In this document: positions 15,286 through 21,737 of the stretch, piece by piece
Layout of the letters: the number at the start of each line of letters is the position of its first letter
How positions within the stretch are numbered: position 1 is the first letter of the stretch
NCBI GenBank assembly: GCA_026706485.1
Contig: JAPOYR010000011.1
Coordinates: 645,588 to 709,587, forward strand
From: Chloroflexota bacterium
GTDB lineage: Bacteria > Chloroflexota > UBA11872
Length of the DNA: 64,000 nucleotides
Direction: 5' to 3'
Translations under genes and position numbers: made by a program
The notes under the pieces: model-generated
Seen by the model: the letters and a program-made list of their open reading frames with translations, nothing else
Databases searched by the model: none
Told to the model about the DNA's origin: nothing

Positions 15286-15591
15286 TCAGGCTATAGGCAC
15301 GCCCCCTTCACGTCGGCGCCGGGACGCCCACGGCGGCACCGGCAACCTCACGTCGAGCTCCGGATGCTTCGCGAGCGTGACGCGGCTCGCCGTCAGCGCG
15401 GCGATGTAGTTGTCGCGCGTGGGCTGCTCGTGCGCGTGGTCCCAGCAGGCGGCGACCGCATCGGCCATGCCCGAGAGTCGGGCGTCGGTCGTGCGGCTGG
15501 AGGCCTCGCGCCAGAGCGCGGCCACGTCGGCGAGCGCCGCGACGGCCTCGGGTGACGGGGCGAACGGCGCGCGTGCGCTGTCGACGGCCAT
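15286..15591 (-). CDS. Small helical hypothetical phage protein
   Basis: 101 aa, mainly alpha helical (AVAALADVAALWREASSR, GMADAVAACWDHAHEQ, DNYIAALTASRVTLAKH), with a basic C-terminus. Start overlaps the upstream stop by one base (TGATG). No family recognised. The 76-bp gap to the clamp gene contains GGAGGAGG before the clamp start and no other feature. Confidence 0.5.
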   Translation of the reverse strand: MAVDSARAPFAPSPEAVAALADVAALWREASSRTTDARLSGMADAVAACWDHAHEQPTRDNYIAALTASRVTLAKHPELDVRLPVPPWASRRRREGGVPIA

Positions 15592-15845
15592 CAGGCCGTG
15601 AATCCCGTGAGGAAGAGGCGCAGGACGCGAGCGGCGTGGGACTGAGCGCGGACATCGGTGTTGAAGGCCGCGTGCTGCGTAGCCGAGTCCGCCATCGTGA
15701 GGTAGACCCTTCGCCGGATGGCGTGAGCTTCTCGGGTGCGACAGGTCGGGCACGTCGCTTCGGCGGGCGTCGGCGCGACAGGCCCCCAGCTCAGTCCGCA
15801 GATCGGCGGCCAGGGGTGGCCGACGTGGGTCGCCTCGGCCATCAC
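15591..15845 (-). CDS. Small zinc-binding hypothetical protein
   Basis: 84 aa with CGLSWG and CPTCRTREAHAIRRRVYL. The Cys pair and nearby His/Cys suggest one zinc finger. Coupled to both neighbours by overlaps. No family recognised. Confidence 0.5.
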   Translation of the reverse strand: MMAEATHVGHPWPPICGLSWGPVAPTPAEATCPTCRTREAHAIRRRVYLTMADSATQHAAFNTDVRAQSHAARVLRLFLTGFTA

Positions 15846-16054
15846 GCCACCTCTCGCAGGTCAAACACCGGCAGGCGGTCGCTCCACGGCCCGAAGCTGT
15901 CGTCGACCAGCGGCTCGGGGCCCAGGTCGATCTCGACGATCAGCTTCGAGCCCCAGACTCGCATGGCGCTCACGGCGGCGCGGTCGTCTTCGCCGCGCTC
16001 GATGCTGGGGTGGCTCACTCGGACGGTGCTGCCGGGCTGGATTATCTCGGCCAT
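15842..16054 (-). CDS. Small beta-rich hypothetical phage protein
   Basis: 70 aa, MAEIIQPGSTVRVSHPS at the start, then AMRVWGSKLIVEIDLGPEP. It looks like a compact beta barrel (SH3- or KOW-like), but no family can be named. Confidence 0.5.
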   Translation of the reverse strand: MAEIIQPGSTVRVSHPSIERGEDDRAAVSAMRVWGSKLIVEIDLGPEPLVDDSFGPWSDRLPVFDLREVA

Positions 16055-16266
16055 CACTTGACCTCCACGCCGTAGACGGCGCCGACCAGCCCGCGGACCA
16101 GCTCGTCGTCGCGCCGGTCGAAGCGCCAAGCCTCGCCGCCGACGATGGCGGGATGCCGCCCGTGGATCCGGCGGCCGCCGATCTGCCGTGCTTGGGCGGC
16201 GAATTCGGGGTCGTACGGTCCGGTTACGGTCAGGCCGCCTCTGCCGGGGGCCACGATCACGTCCAT
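16054..16266 (-). CDS. Small hypothetical phage protein
   Basis: 70 aa from ATG 16266. This start has GGGAG six bases upstream plus AGGAG directly before it. A longer in-frame start at 16386 (TGATG) would translate through the perfect hairpin 16298-16343, giving a Pro/Met-rich, unlikely 40-aa extension, so the shorter form is chosen. Contains YDPEFAAQARQIGGRRIHGR. No family recognised. Confidence 0.5.
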   Translation of the reverse strand: MDVIVAPGRGGLTVTGPYDPEFAAQARQIGGRRIHGRHPAIVGGEAWRFDRRDDELVRGLVGAVYGVEVK

Positions 16267-16297
16267 CTCCTGCTCCCTTCGCACGCTGGCCTTTCCA

Positions 16298-16343
16298 GCG
16301 ACGTGGGGGTCCAAGTGGGGAGAGTCTTGGGCCCCCACGTCGC
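16298..16343 (-). promoter_or_regulatory. 18-bp hairpin between small phage genes
   Basis: GCGACGTGGGGGTCCAAG (16298-16315) pairs with 16326-16343 with a single mismatch and a 10-base loop. No T-run follows on the minus strand, so it is not a classical terminator. It could be a 3' end stabiliser, an attenuator or a processing site between 16386-16793 and 16054-16266. Confidence 0.6.
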
Positions 16344-16385
16344 CGCCCATGCCCACCGGCATGGGGAGCGGCAGCGGCTGCTTCA

Positions 16386-16793
16386 TCACGCCGCCGCCTG
16401 GCGCGTCGAGCATTTGGCGGTCTGGGCGATGTAGACCAGCCCCAAGCGGACCGCTTCGTTGACCGCCAGGTGTTCCGCAAACTCCGGGCTGCTGGCGTAG
16501 ACCTTGGTCCGGATCGGGTGCAGATCCACGTACGTCGCGGGGCGGTTGATCGTGACCTCGAACAGCGGCCAGCCCTGCTCGCGGCCGCTCCAGGTGTCCG
16601 GCGTCTTGAACGTGCCGATCAGGACGTCGTTCCCGTCCGCGTCCGTCTCGCGTAGCTGCTCGGCGTCGCAGTGAACGTGGTCGTACTCGGCGCCGGCGAG
16701 GATGCAGGTCCGCCGGTGTCCGGCGTCGGTCGGCTCCCAATCGCCCCAGAGGTGGCTGGTGCACTTCCGCGTCGGGTGTCGCTTGCTGGCCAT
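16386..16793 (-). CDS. Hypothetical phage protein with Cys/His residues
   Basis: 135 aa. The N-terminus CTSHLWGDWEPTDAGHRRTC looks like a small zinc-ribbon-like unit. WPLFEVTINRPATYVDLHPIRTKVYASSPEF and a C-terminal helix AVNEAVRLGLVYIAQTAK follow. The start overlaps the stop of the 53-aa gene by one base. No family recognised. Confidence 0.55.
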   Translation of the reverse strand: MASKRHPTRKCTSHLWGDWEPTDAGHRRTCILAGAEYDHVHCDAEQLRETDADGNDVLIGTFKTPDTWSGREQGWPLFEVTINRPATYVDLHPIRTKVYASSPEFAEHLAVNEAVRLGLVYIAQTAKCSTRQAAA

Positions 16794-16954
16794 TACCCCA
16801 GCACCTCGACGTCGGCGATGTAGCGGCCGGCGCGGTTGTGGCGGTGGTTCTCGCGGATGCCGACCTTCGGGCGGTTGCCCTTGAGTGCAACCCTGGCGCT
16901 GCGGCGGATCCGCTTGTTCACCCGCCGCCGCTGCTGTCGCTTCGTCTTGGCCAT
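16793..16954 (-). CDS. 53-aa very basic phage protein
   Basis: Starts MAKTKRQQRRRVNKRIRRSA and ends YIADVEVLG. About 20 Arg/Lys in 53 residues suggest direct nucleic-acid binding. Stop and next start overlap as TAATG, and GGGGAGAACGGG precedes the ATG. Function unknown. Confidence 0.55.
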   Translation of the reverse strand: MAKTKRQQRRRVNKRIRRSARVALKGNRPKVGIRENHRHNRAGRYIADVEVLG

Positions 16955-16985
16955 CCCGTTCTCCCCTCGGTCCGCCGGCTCTTTC

Positions 16986-17048
16986 GGCGGTCTCGGGGTC
17001 GAAGCCTGGGCTTGGGCCCCGAGAGCGCCGCCGGTGCCGAAGCACCGG
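16986..17048 (-). promoter_or_regulatory. Tandem hairpins in a 106-bp intergenic gap
   Basis: CCGGTGC/GCACCGG (17031-17048) has loop TTCG on the minus strand, a very stable tetraloop. It is followed by a larger stem with arms CGGCGG-TCTCGGGG and CCCCGAGA-GCGCCG (about 16986-17032). The two share bases, so they are alternative structures. They separate the first operon gene (17061-17531) from the rest and could limit read-through or protect the first message. Confidence 0.55.
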
Positions 17049-17060
17049 AGGCGTTGGCGG

Positions 17061-17531
17061 TTAGCAACCGAGAGCCTTGGCGACCATGCGGCGGGTCGGG
17101 GTTGAACCCCAGCCGTGGTCGTCGAACCAGACGGTCGCGACTTCGGCTCGGGCCAGGGCTGTGATGTTGCTCATCCCGCTCGTGCTCGCGTTCACGCGTG
17201 CGCCCTCGCGGACTTGCCGGAGCATCCAGTCGTCCAGCAGGGCCAGCGCCTTCTCGGGCTTGATGGGCTTGTCCTGGTTCTCATCGACCACCCGCTGCAC
17301 CATGTGCTCGACGTTCTCGATGACGTCCAGGCGGGCTGCTGATAGGAGCGCGTCGCCGCCCCATGAGAAGGCGTGGGCTGCGTCGTACCCGCTCTTGGTC
17401 AGCTTCTCGGCGAAGCTCGCGAGCTCGTTCTGCGACTGCTTGCGCGTGCTGTCGATGGTCCACTGGAGGTTCTCCATCGCCATCTCTTGCTCGGTCGCCT
17501 GCTTGGTCTCGGTCGCCGTCTCTGTTGCCAT
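17061..17531 (-). CDS. Hypothetical phage protein, first gene of the leftward operon
   Basis: 156 aa. Glu/Thr/Gln-rich N-terminus, then a helical coiled-coil-like part (NLQWTIDSTRKQSQNELASF, KPEKALALLDDWMLRQVRE) and a C-terminal VATVWFDDHGWGSTPTRRM. No family recognised. It is the first gene after the strong promoter at 17.57-17.60 kb, with GGGGAG before the start, so it is probably expressed early and highly. Confidence 0.6.
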   Translation of the reverse strand: MATETATETKQATEQEMAMENLQWTIDSTRKQSQNELASFAEKLTKSGYDAAHAFSWGGDALLSAARLDVIENVEHMVQRVVDENQDKPIKPEKALALLDDWMLRQVREGARVNASTSGMSNITALARAEVATVWFDDHGWGSTPTRRMVAKALGC

Positions 17532-17566
17532 CTCGTTCTCCCCTTGTGGGACTCAACTGATAGCTA

Positions 17567-17595
17567 AATATAGCGTGACTGCTAGCACCTGTAAA
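17567..17595 (-). promoter_or_regulatory. Sigma-70-type leftward promoter with overlapping operator candidate
   Basis: Minus strand reads TTTACA, a 17-base spacer, then TATATT: -35 at 17590-17595 and -10 at 17567-17572. The inverted repeat GCTA-AATA-TAGC (17563-17574) spans the -10, and the palindrome GCTAGC (17581-17586) sits in the spacer. These are candidate operators for the divergent regulator at 17642. It drives the 17.5 to 12 kb operon. Confidence 0.72.
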
Positions 17596-17641
17596 GCGTT
17601 TTCCGCGTGTTTTCGCGACAATTTTTTGATATTCTCAGAGC

Positions 17642-17959
17642 GTGAAGACTTATACGGCGGCCACAGCAGCTCGCGAGCTTGGCGTTCACCCGAGCCTGGT
17701 GACGCATTGGTGTCGCAACGGGCGCATCAAGGCGACCAAGCACGGCAAGGCGTGGCTGATCACCGAACGAAGCCTGCGCGCCTTCGAGCGCACGCGGCGC
17801 CCGCGGGGCCGGCCGTCGCCTTCGCCAGAGCGCAACGCCGCCATCGTGGCGGCCGTGGCGAGCGGTGAATCACAGCGGGTGGTGGCCGCTCGATTCGGAA
17901 TCACGCAGCCGCACGTCTCTCACATCGTCCGCAGCGCCCGCGCCGACGCCGGCGACTGA
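17642..17959 (+). CDS. Divergent regulator with two helix-turn-helix domains
   Basis: 105 aa from GTG 17642. Residues 1-50 (TAATAARELGVHPSLVTHWC...GRIKATKHGKAWLI) are an excisionase/MerR-like winged HTH. After an RPRGRPS linker, residues about 66-100 (NAAIVAAVASGESQRVVAARFGITQPHVSHIV) form a second, resolvase/sigma-4-like HTH. It is divergent from the leftward operon across 110 bp, as expected for a phage switch protein. GATATT at 17629-17634 lies 7 bases before the GTG, and no Shine-Dalgarno is visible, so the message may be leaderless. Confidence 0.75.
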   Translation: MKTYTAATAARELGVHPSLVTHWCRNGRIKATKHGKAWLITERSLRAFERTRRPRGRPSPSPERNAAIVAAVASGESQRVVAARFGITQPHVSHIVRSARADAGD

Positions 17960-17963
17960 GCGA

Positions 17964-18416
17964 TCACGGCCGCTCCCAGACGTTCTTGTCGAGCAGCGGA
18001 TGCTTATCGACGCGCGGGCGGCTGGGCGTATGCCACGACCGTCCCCTGACCTTCCCGACGAAGCGATAGCCAGCGGCGCGGAGGCTCGAACCGGGCTCCG
18101 TTACCAGCGTGTACGTGACGAGCTTGCGATAACCCATCGCGCGTGCGGCTCGCCACGCCGCCCCGTAGAGCATCGAGCACCCGTTCGGCACGCCCTCACG
18201 AACCGCCACGCGGGTGACTTCCGCCGTCCAGCCGTCTTGCAAGCCTTTTGCGACGGGGCGCCCGACGATGCACACTCCGCAGATTTCGTCGCGCTCGGCA
18301 ATCGCGATGGCGAAGATTCCGCCAGGTGGCGCGGGGTGATGCCGGTGGTGGCGGTCCACCCACGCGCACGCGTCGCGCAGCGAGACTGGCGCCAGTTCGA
18401 GCCGGGGTCGCCTCAG
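17964..18416 (-). CDS. XF1762-like GNAT-fold phage protein
   Basis: About 150 aa. LAPVSLRDACAWVDRHHRHH, then FAIAIAERDEICGVCIVGRPVAK, EVTRVAVREGVPNGCSMLYGAAWRAARAMGY and YTLVTEPGSSLRAAGY match the XF1762 family of small acetyltransferase-like phage proteins. No ATG or GTG precedes the conserved start. A CTG at 18416 overlaps the upstream stop as CTGA, with AGGAGG ten bases before it, and is the most likely start. Substrate unknown. Confidence 0.75.
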   Translation of the reverse strand: MRRPRLELAPVSLRDACAWVDRHHRHHPAPPGGIFAIAIAERDEICGVCIVGRPVAKGLQDGWTAEVTRVAVREGVPNGCSMLYGAAWRAARAMGYRKLVTYTLVTEPGSSLRAAGYRFVGKVRGRSWHTPSRPRVDKHPLLDKNVWERP

Positions 18417-19048
18417 AGCGCCATGACCTCCTGCGCCAACCGGTCGGCGGCCATCTCGCAGTAGCGTTCTTCGATCTCGATGCCGATAGCGCGACGCCCG
18501 CAATGCTTCGCCGCCACCAGCGTCGTGCCGCTGCCGGCGAAGGGATCCAGCACGGTGTCCGCGGGGTCCGTCCACTTGCCGACGATCCAGACGACGTGCC
18601 CGAGCTTGCGCGGCGTCGGATGGCCGGTCTGCTTGCCCTTGGGATCGGGGTCCATGCACTTGCCCGGAATGAGCACGCGCCCCGGCTCTACCGCCGGCGG
18701 CTCGCCGAACAGGTAGGCCACGTCGCTCGCGTGCAGGAGCCGCCCGATATACGAGGCGTTGGCATATTCGAGCCAGCACACGCGAAAGAACGGCAGCCGG
18801 TCCGGGATGGCCGTCAGCACTCGCGGGTCCGACGCGCATCCGAAGTGGACGGCTGCCCGTTTGCCCCGCCACAGGCGCGCCGACTCGGCCAGCAGCTCGC
18901 CGGGTCGATCTGCGCCTACGAGGTCCGGGCTGCTGTTCGGCCAGACGGGATCGGTCACGACGGTCTCGTAGCCGTCAATCTCGGGTAGTAGCTCGCGGCA
19001 GTCGCCGTGGTAGATCGTGACGCCGGCGTGCTCGTAGAAGGGCCTCAC
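18413..19048 (-). CDS. Beta-class DNA methyltransferase (N4-C or N6-A)
   Basis: 211 aa from GTG 19048 (GTGA). Motif IV is TDPVW (about residue 34), a variant of DPPY/SPPY. Motif I is LDPFAGSGTTLVAA near residue 166, then AIGIEIEERYCEMAADRL. Order IV, target region, I is that of beta-class enzymes such as phage Dam-like or CcrM-like methylases. It transfers methyl from SAM to adenine or cytosine. The W in motif IV is seen in some phage members. Likely protects phage DNA from restriction. Confidence 0.85.
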   Translation of the reverse strand: MRPFYEHAGVTIYHGDCRELLPEIDGYETVVTDPVWPNSSPDLVGADRPGELLAESARLWRGKRAAVHFGCASDPRVLTAIPDRLPFFRVCWLEYANASYIGRLLHASDVAYLFGEPPAVEPGRVLIPGKCMDPDPKGKQTGHPTPRKLGHVVWIVGKWTDPADTVLDPFAGSGTTLVAAKHCGRRAIGIEIEERYCEMAADRLAQEVMAL

Positions 19049-20091
19049 GCGACTAGCCGCTTATACAGCGTCAGCCATGCTCGCGCCGCCACTCGCGGTA
19101 CGACGCCGTTTCCAAGGGCTCTAATCTGGTCCACCCGATAGGGAAACCCATGAACCAGCACGCCCACATCGGGTTGATCAGGCCAAGGACGGCATTCTTG
19201 CCGTGTGATTGCAGACCGGTGCGGCGAGAGGCCGTGAGCGTCGGCAACCGCCTCTGCAGCACCTCGCTCAAGGGCCGACTGTTGCGGGTGATATTGCTGG
19301 CGCCGCTGCGATGGTCGCGCGCCGTTAGCGTCGGGAGCATCTGCTGAAGCGCCGTTCGCAGATTGATCCCGCCGTCTCGCCCCTGACTTCCCGGGCCGCT
19401 CTCGGCGTCCGACTCCGTCAACGTTGGAAGCATCCGCATTAGCTGTTGGAGCGAGGGGCGTTCCCTGGCATTCGGTCCTAGAGACGTGTTCCGACCATAT
19501 TCCTGTGCGGTCAACGTCGGAAGTAGCGCCCCCATCAACGTCGGGTTGCCCCTTGGATATCGCCGGCTCGCTCGGCTGGCGTCCGCCGCCACCAGCGTCG
19601 GCCAAGAGGTAGACCCGTCGCCGCCGATGGAAAGCTCCACTGGCTTCCGCGCTGAACACGCCCCACTCCGCAGCGAACCCGAGATCGGCCAGCGAGCCGA
19701 GTACGGCTCCAAGTCCGGTTGGAGCAAGGATGCCTGGCGGATTCTCCAAGAAGACGTGACGCGGTCCCACATCGCGAACGATTCGGGCGATATCTGGCCA
19801 GAGCCATCGCTCGTCCTCTTGCCCGCGCCGCTGGCCGGCGACGCTGAACGGCTGGCACGGGAACCCCGCAGTGACGATATCCACGACGCCACGCCACGGG
19901 CGGCCGTCGAACGTTCCGAGGTCACTCCAGATAGGCGCTTCGTCCAGGCAACCCTCCGCCATACGCGCGACCATGACCGCGGCGTTATAGGCTTCCCGTT
20001 CGACGTAGCAGATGGTTCGTGCCTCGGGAACGGCGAGTCGCACGCCGAGCTCAAGTCCGCCGACGCCGGCACATAGAGCCAGGACATTCAC
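19045..20091 (-). CDS. C5-cytosine DNA methyltransferase
   Basis: 348 aa from GTG 20091. Motif I is LCAGVGGLELGV, motif IV TAGFPCQPFSVAGQRRG with the catalytic Cys, motif VI FLENPPGI, motif VIII AFHRRRRVYLLA, and the C-terminal motif X-like RIRALGNGVVP-type end (QIRALGNGVVPRVA). All core motifs are intact. It methylates C5 of cytosine in an unknown target. No cognate nuclease is adjacent, so it is an orphan phage modification enzyme. Confidence 0.93.
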   Translation of the reverse strand: MNVLALCAGVGGLELGVRLAVPEARTICYVEREAYNAAVMVARMAEGCLDEAPIWSDLGTFDGRPWRGVVDIVTAGFPCQPFSVAGQRRGQEDERWLWPDIARIVRDVGPRHVFLENPPGILAPTGLGAVLGSLADLGFAAEWGVFSAEASGAFHRRRRVYLLADAGGGGRQPSEPAISKGQPDVDGGATSDVDRTGIWSEHVSRTECQGTPLAPTANADASNVDGVGRRERPGKSGARRRDQSANGASADAPDANGARPSQRRQQYHPQQSALERGAAEAVADAHGLSPHRSAITRQECRPWPDQPDVGVLVHGFPYRVDQIRALGNGVVPRVAARAWLTLYKRLVA

Positions 20092-20107
20092 GCTGGCTCC
20101 GGTTGCG

Positions 20108-20353
20108 TCACCAGCCCAGATCCTCGGGCGACAAGGCGGGCTGGCGCCGGCGCCGCAGTCCGATACCGATATCCCGCTCGACGGACTCCCGGACGACGGC
20201 GATCACGACGTCTGGCGTCACGCCGAACACGTCCGCCACGCGAGCGGACGCATCGCCGTGGGGCGTCGCGTCGTATGCCGTGAGAATTCGGTCGACGATG
20301 CCCGGGCTCACTTCGTCCAGGCGCTCGCTCACCGACCGCCGCGGTTCCCTCAC
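20108..20353 (-). CDS. Small HTH-like phage protein
   Basis: 81 aa from GTG 20353, which overlaps the stop of the zinc-finger gene as GTGA. ILTAYDATPHGDASARVADVFGVTPDVVIAVV reads like a helix-turn-helix (ADVFGVTPDVV as turn and recognition helix). The longer open frame to 20494 is rejected because its upstream part overlaps a better-supported zinc-finger gene in another frame. Confidence 0.6.
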   Translation of the reverse strand: MREPRRSVSERLDEVSPGIVDRILTAYDATPHGDASARVADVFGVTPDVVIAVVRESVERDIGIGLRRRRQPALSPEDLGW

Positions 20354-20517
20354 AGTGCGCACTGGTCGGGTGGGGGGGGTAGTGGTGGCGGGTCCGCGGG
20401 GACGTCGAAACCTCGCCAGCGCCGGTCGCATCGGCGAGAGCAGGCCCACTCCGAATCGCTCGTCGCAGCGAACACGCACCCGCACCAACGGCATAGCCTC
20501 TGGCGCTTGCGGGTCAC
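20350..20517 (-). CDS. Small zinc-finger phage protein
   Basis: 55 aa from GTG 20517. The frame reads LCRWCGCVFAATSDS then ACSRRCDRRW, a CxxC...CSxxC treble-clef finger like many phage HNH-associated fingers, then a Pro-rich tail. It lies in a frame not open far enough for usual length cut-offs and fits the operon overlap pattern (GTGA with the next gene). A nucleic-acid-binding adaptor is plausible. Confidence 0.6.
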   Translation of the reverse strand: MTRKRQRLCRWCGCVFAATSDSEWACSRRCDRRWRGFDVPADPPPLPPPPDQCAL

Positions 20518-20555
20518 CCGAGGGATCCCGCGCGGCGCGAACCGCCGCGGCGGTG

Positions 20556-20629
20556 TGGTTGGGGAGGCAGGGATCGAACCTGCGCTCCGGGAGTCAAAGT
20601 CCCGTGCCTTACCACTTGGCTACTCCCCA
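20556..20629 (-). tRNA. tRNA-Gln (anticodon TTG), inside the prophage operon
   Basis: Minus strand folds into a full cloverleaf. Acceptor is TGGGGAG/CTCCCCA, anticodon stem CGGGA/TCCCG with loop CTTTGAC (anticodon TTG), T-arm GCAGG-TTCGATC-CCTGC, discriminator A, and CCA encoded. Its 5' ten bases overlap the end of the HTH replication gene, whose stop TAG is at 20620-20622. Confidence 0.93.
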
Positions 20630-21210
20630 TCGGCGGGCCCGGCCTTCGCTCCCAGCGCCTCTCGGACGGTCTCGGCGATCTGGCTGATCGGCACCGGCTC
20701 GCCGTCCGGGTCCGGGTCCGGCTCTTCGCGCGTATGCGCCTCCGGCCTTAAGGTTTCTTTGTTTTCCCTCTTATCTATTCCTTCAACCCTGGACACAATT
20801 GCGTCCGAGGTTGCGGACAGGGTGTCCGGGGTTGCGGACATCTGGGCCCCGCCGTCTTCGCCAACCTCGGACGATATGTCCGGGGTTGGGTTGGTGCTCA
20901 ACCCGTTCGCGAGACGTACACGAACAAGCCGATAGAGCGTGCGCAGCCCGTGGTATTTGGGCTTGCGGAAGCCCGCCGGGAGTTCGTCCCAATCAGCCAC
21001 CTCGAGTTCACCCGCCTCGACCATGGCGGACTGCGACCGCCGGACGCTGCGGTCGGTTACCCGGACGTCAGCCGCCAAGTCCGTCGGCGTGACCCAGCAG
21101 TACCCCAGGGGCGTCGTGTAGTTCGCCATAGCGCAGAGCACGTGATAGGCCGTGCCTGTGATTTCTGGCGGCGTCTGTCGGCGGATAACCGCCATCTCGT
21201 CGTAGCCCAT
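20620..21210 (-). CDS. Helix-turn-helix replication-type protein
   Basis: 196 aa. The N-terminal 90 residues (ITGTAYHVLCAMANYTTPLGYCWVTPTDLAADVRVTDRSVRRSQSAMVEAGELEV) form the winged HTH seen in phage replication initiators (O-like or DnaD-like N-terminus). The C-terminal half is low-complexity, charged and Pro-rich. It is adjacent to dnaB, so an origin-binding or helicase-loading role is inferred. The stop lies inside the acceptor region of tRNA-Gln. Confidence 0.68.
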   Translation of the reverse strand: MGYDEMAVIRRQTPPEITGTAYHVLCAMANYTTPLGYCWVTPTDLAADVRVTDRSVRRSQSAMVEAGELEVADWDELPAGFRKPKYHGLRTLYRLVRVRLANGLSTNPTPDISSEVGEDGGAQMSATPDTLSATSDAIVSRVEGIDKRENKETLRPEAHTREEPDPDPDGEPVPISQIAETVREALGAKAGPADGE

Positions 21211-21737
21211 CAGCCCGGCAACCAGTCAGGAGGTTCGGGAAGCTCCGACATCAACCGGGTTCCCTTCCAGAGGTTGCACGACGCATGGGCCGCCTGGAGG
21301 TTCTGAATCTCGTCGGTGCCGCCTCGCTGCATCGGCACCACATGATCGACGTGGATGCCTTCCCTCAACGCTGGCAAGCGCCCACCGCAGATTCCGCACG
21401 CGCCGTCCTGCCGAAGAATCAACACGTCGAGATGTCGCCGAATATTCCGGCCAGTGGCTGCCCGGCGCTCTGCTTCGAACGGCTTGACTACCGTCAGCCT
21501 GAGATGGCAATCATCCCACTGGCCGCGCTCGAGCTGGCCCCATCCGACCAGCCGCCGCACAGAGAGAACAACGTCCTGGAGGCTCAGCCGCGTGTCGCGC
21601 GCGATCTCGTCAAGCGACGCGATGACATGGCCGTCACCAAGTGCCTTGTCGGCCAACTCAAGGAGCACGAAGTAGTCCAGTCCAGCTATGGCGTCTGGTG
21701 TGTGACTGGCGACCAGTCCGCGCTCTAGGAGGCCCAC
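21210..21737 (-). CDS. HNH endonuclease with N-terminal HTH
   Basis: 175 aa. The N-terminal half has SLDEIARDTRLSLQDVVLSVRRL, a helix-turn-helix-like stretch. The C-terminal half has LRQDGACGICGGRLPAL, HVDHVVPMQRGGTDEIQNLQ and AAHASCNLWKG, a complete HNH motif with the zinc Cys. It overlaps dnaB and the HTH gene by one base each. It may act on replication forks or be a domesticated homing nuclease. Confidence 0.8.
   Translation of the reverse strand: MGLLERGLVASHTPDAIAGLDYFVLLELADKALGDGHVIASLDEIARDTRLSLQDVVLSVRRLVGWGQLERGQWDDCHLRLTVVKPFEAERRAATGRNIRRHLDVLILRQDGACGICGGRLPALREGIHVDHVVPMQRGGTDEIQNLQAAHASCNLWKGTRLMSELPEPPDWLPG

Noticed and set aside
16267..16386. 40-residue N-terminal extension of the gene at 16054-16266
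   Set aside because: It is translated from the arms of a near-perfect hairpin, and the downstream ATG has its own strong RBS.
19071..20087. 338-aa second frame on the same strand as the C5 methyltransferase
   Set aside because: Overlaps the intact methylase almost fully and lacks motifs; high GC keeps alternative frames open.
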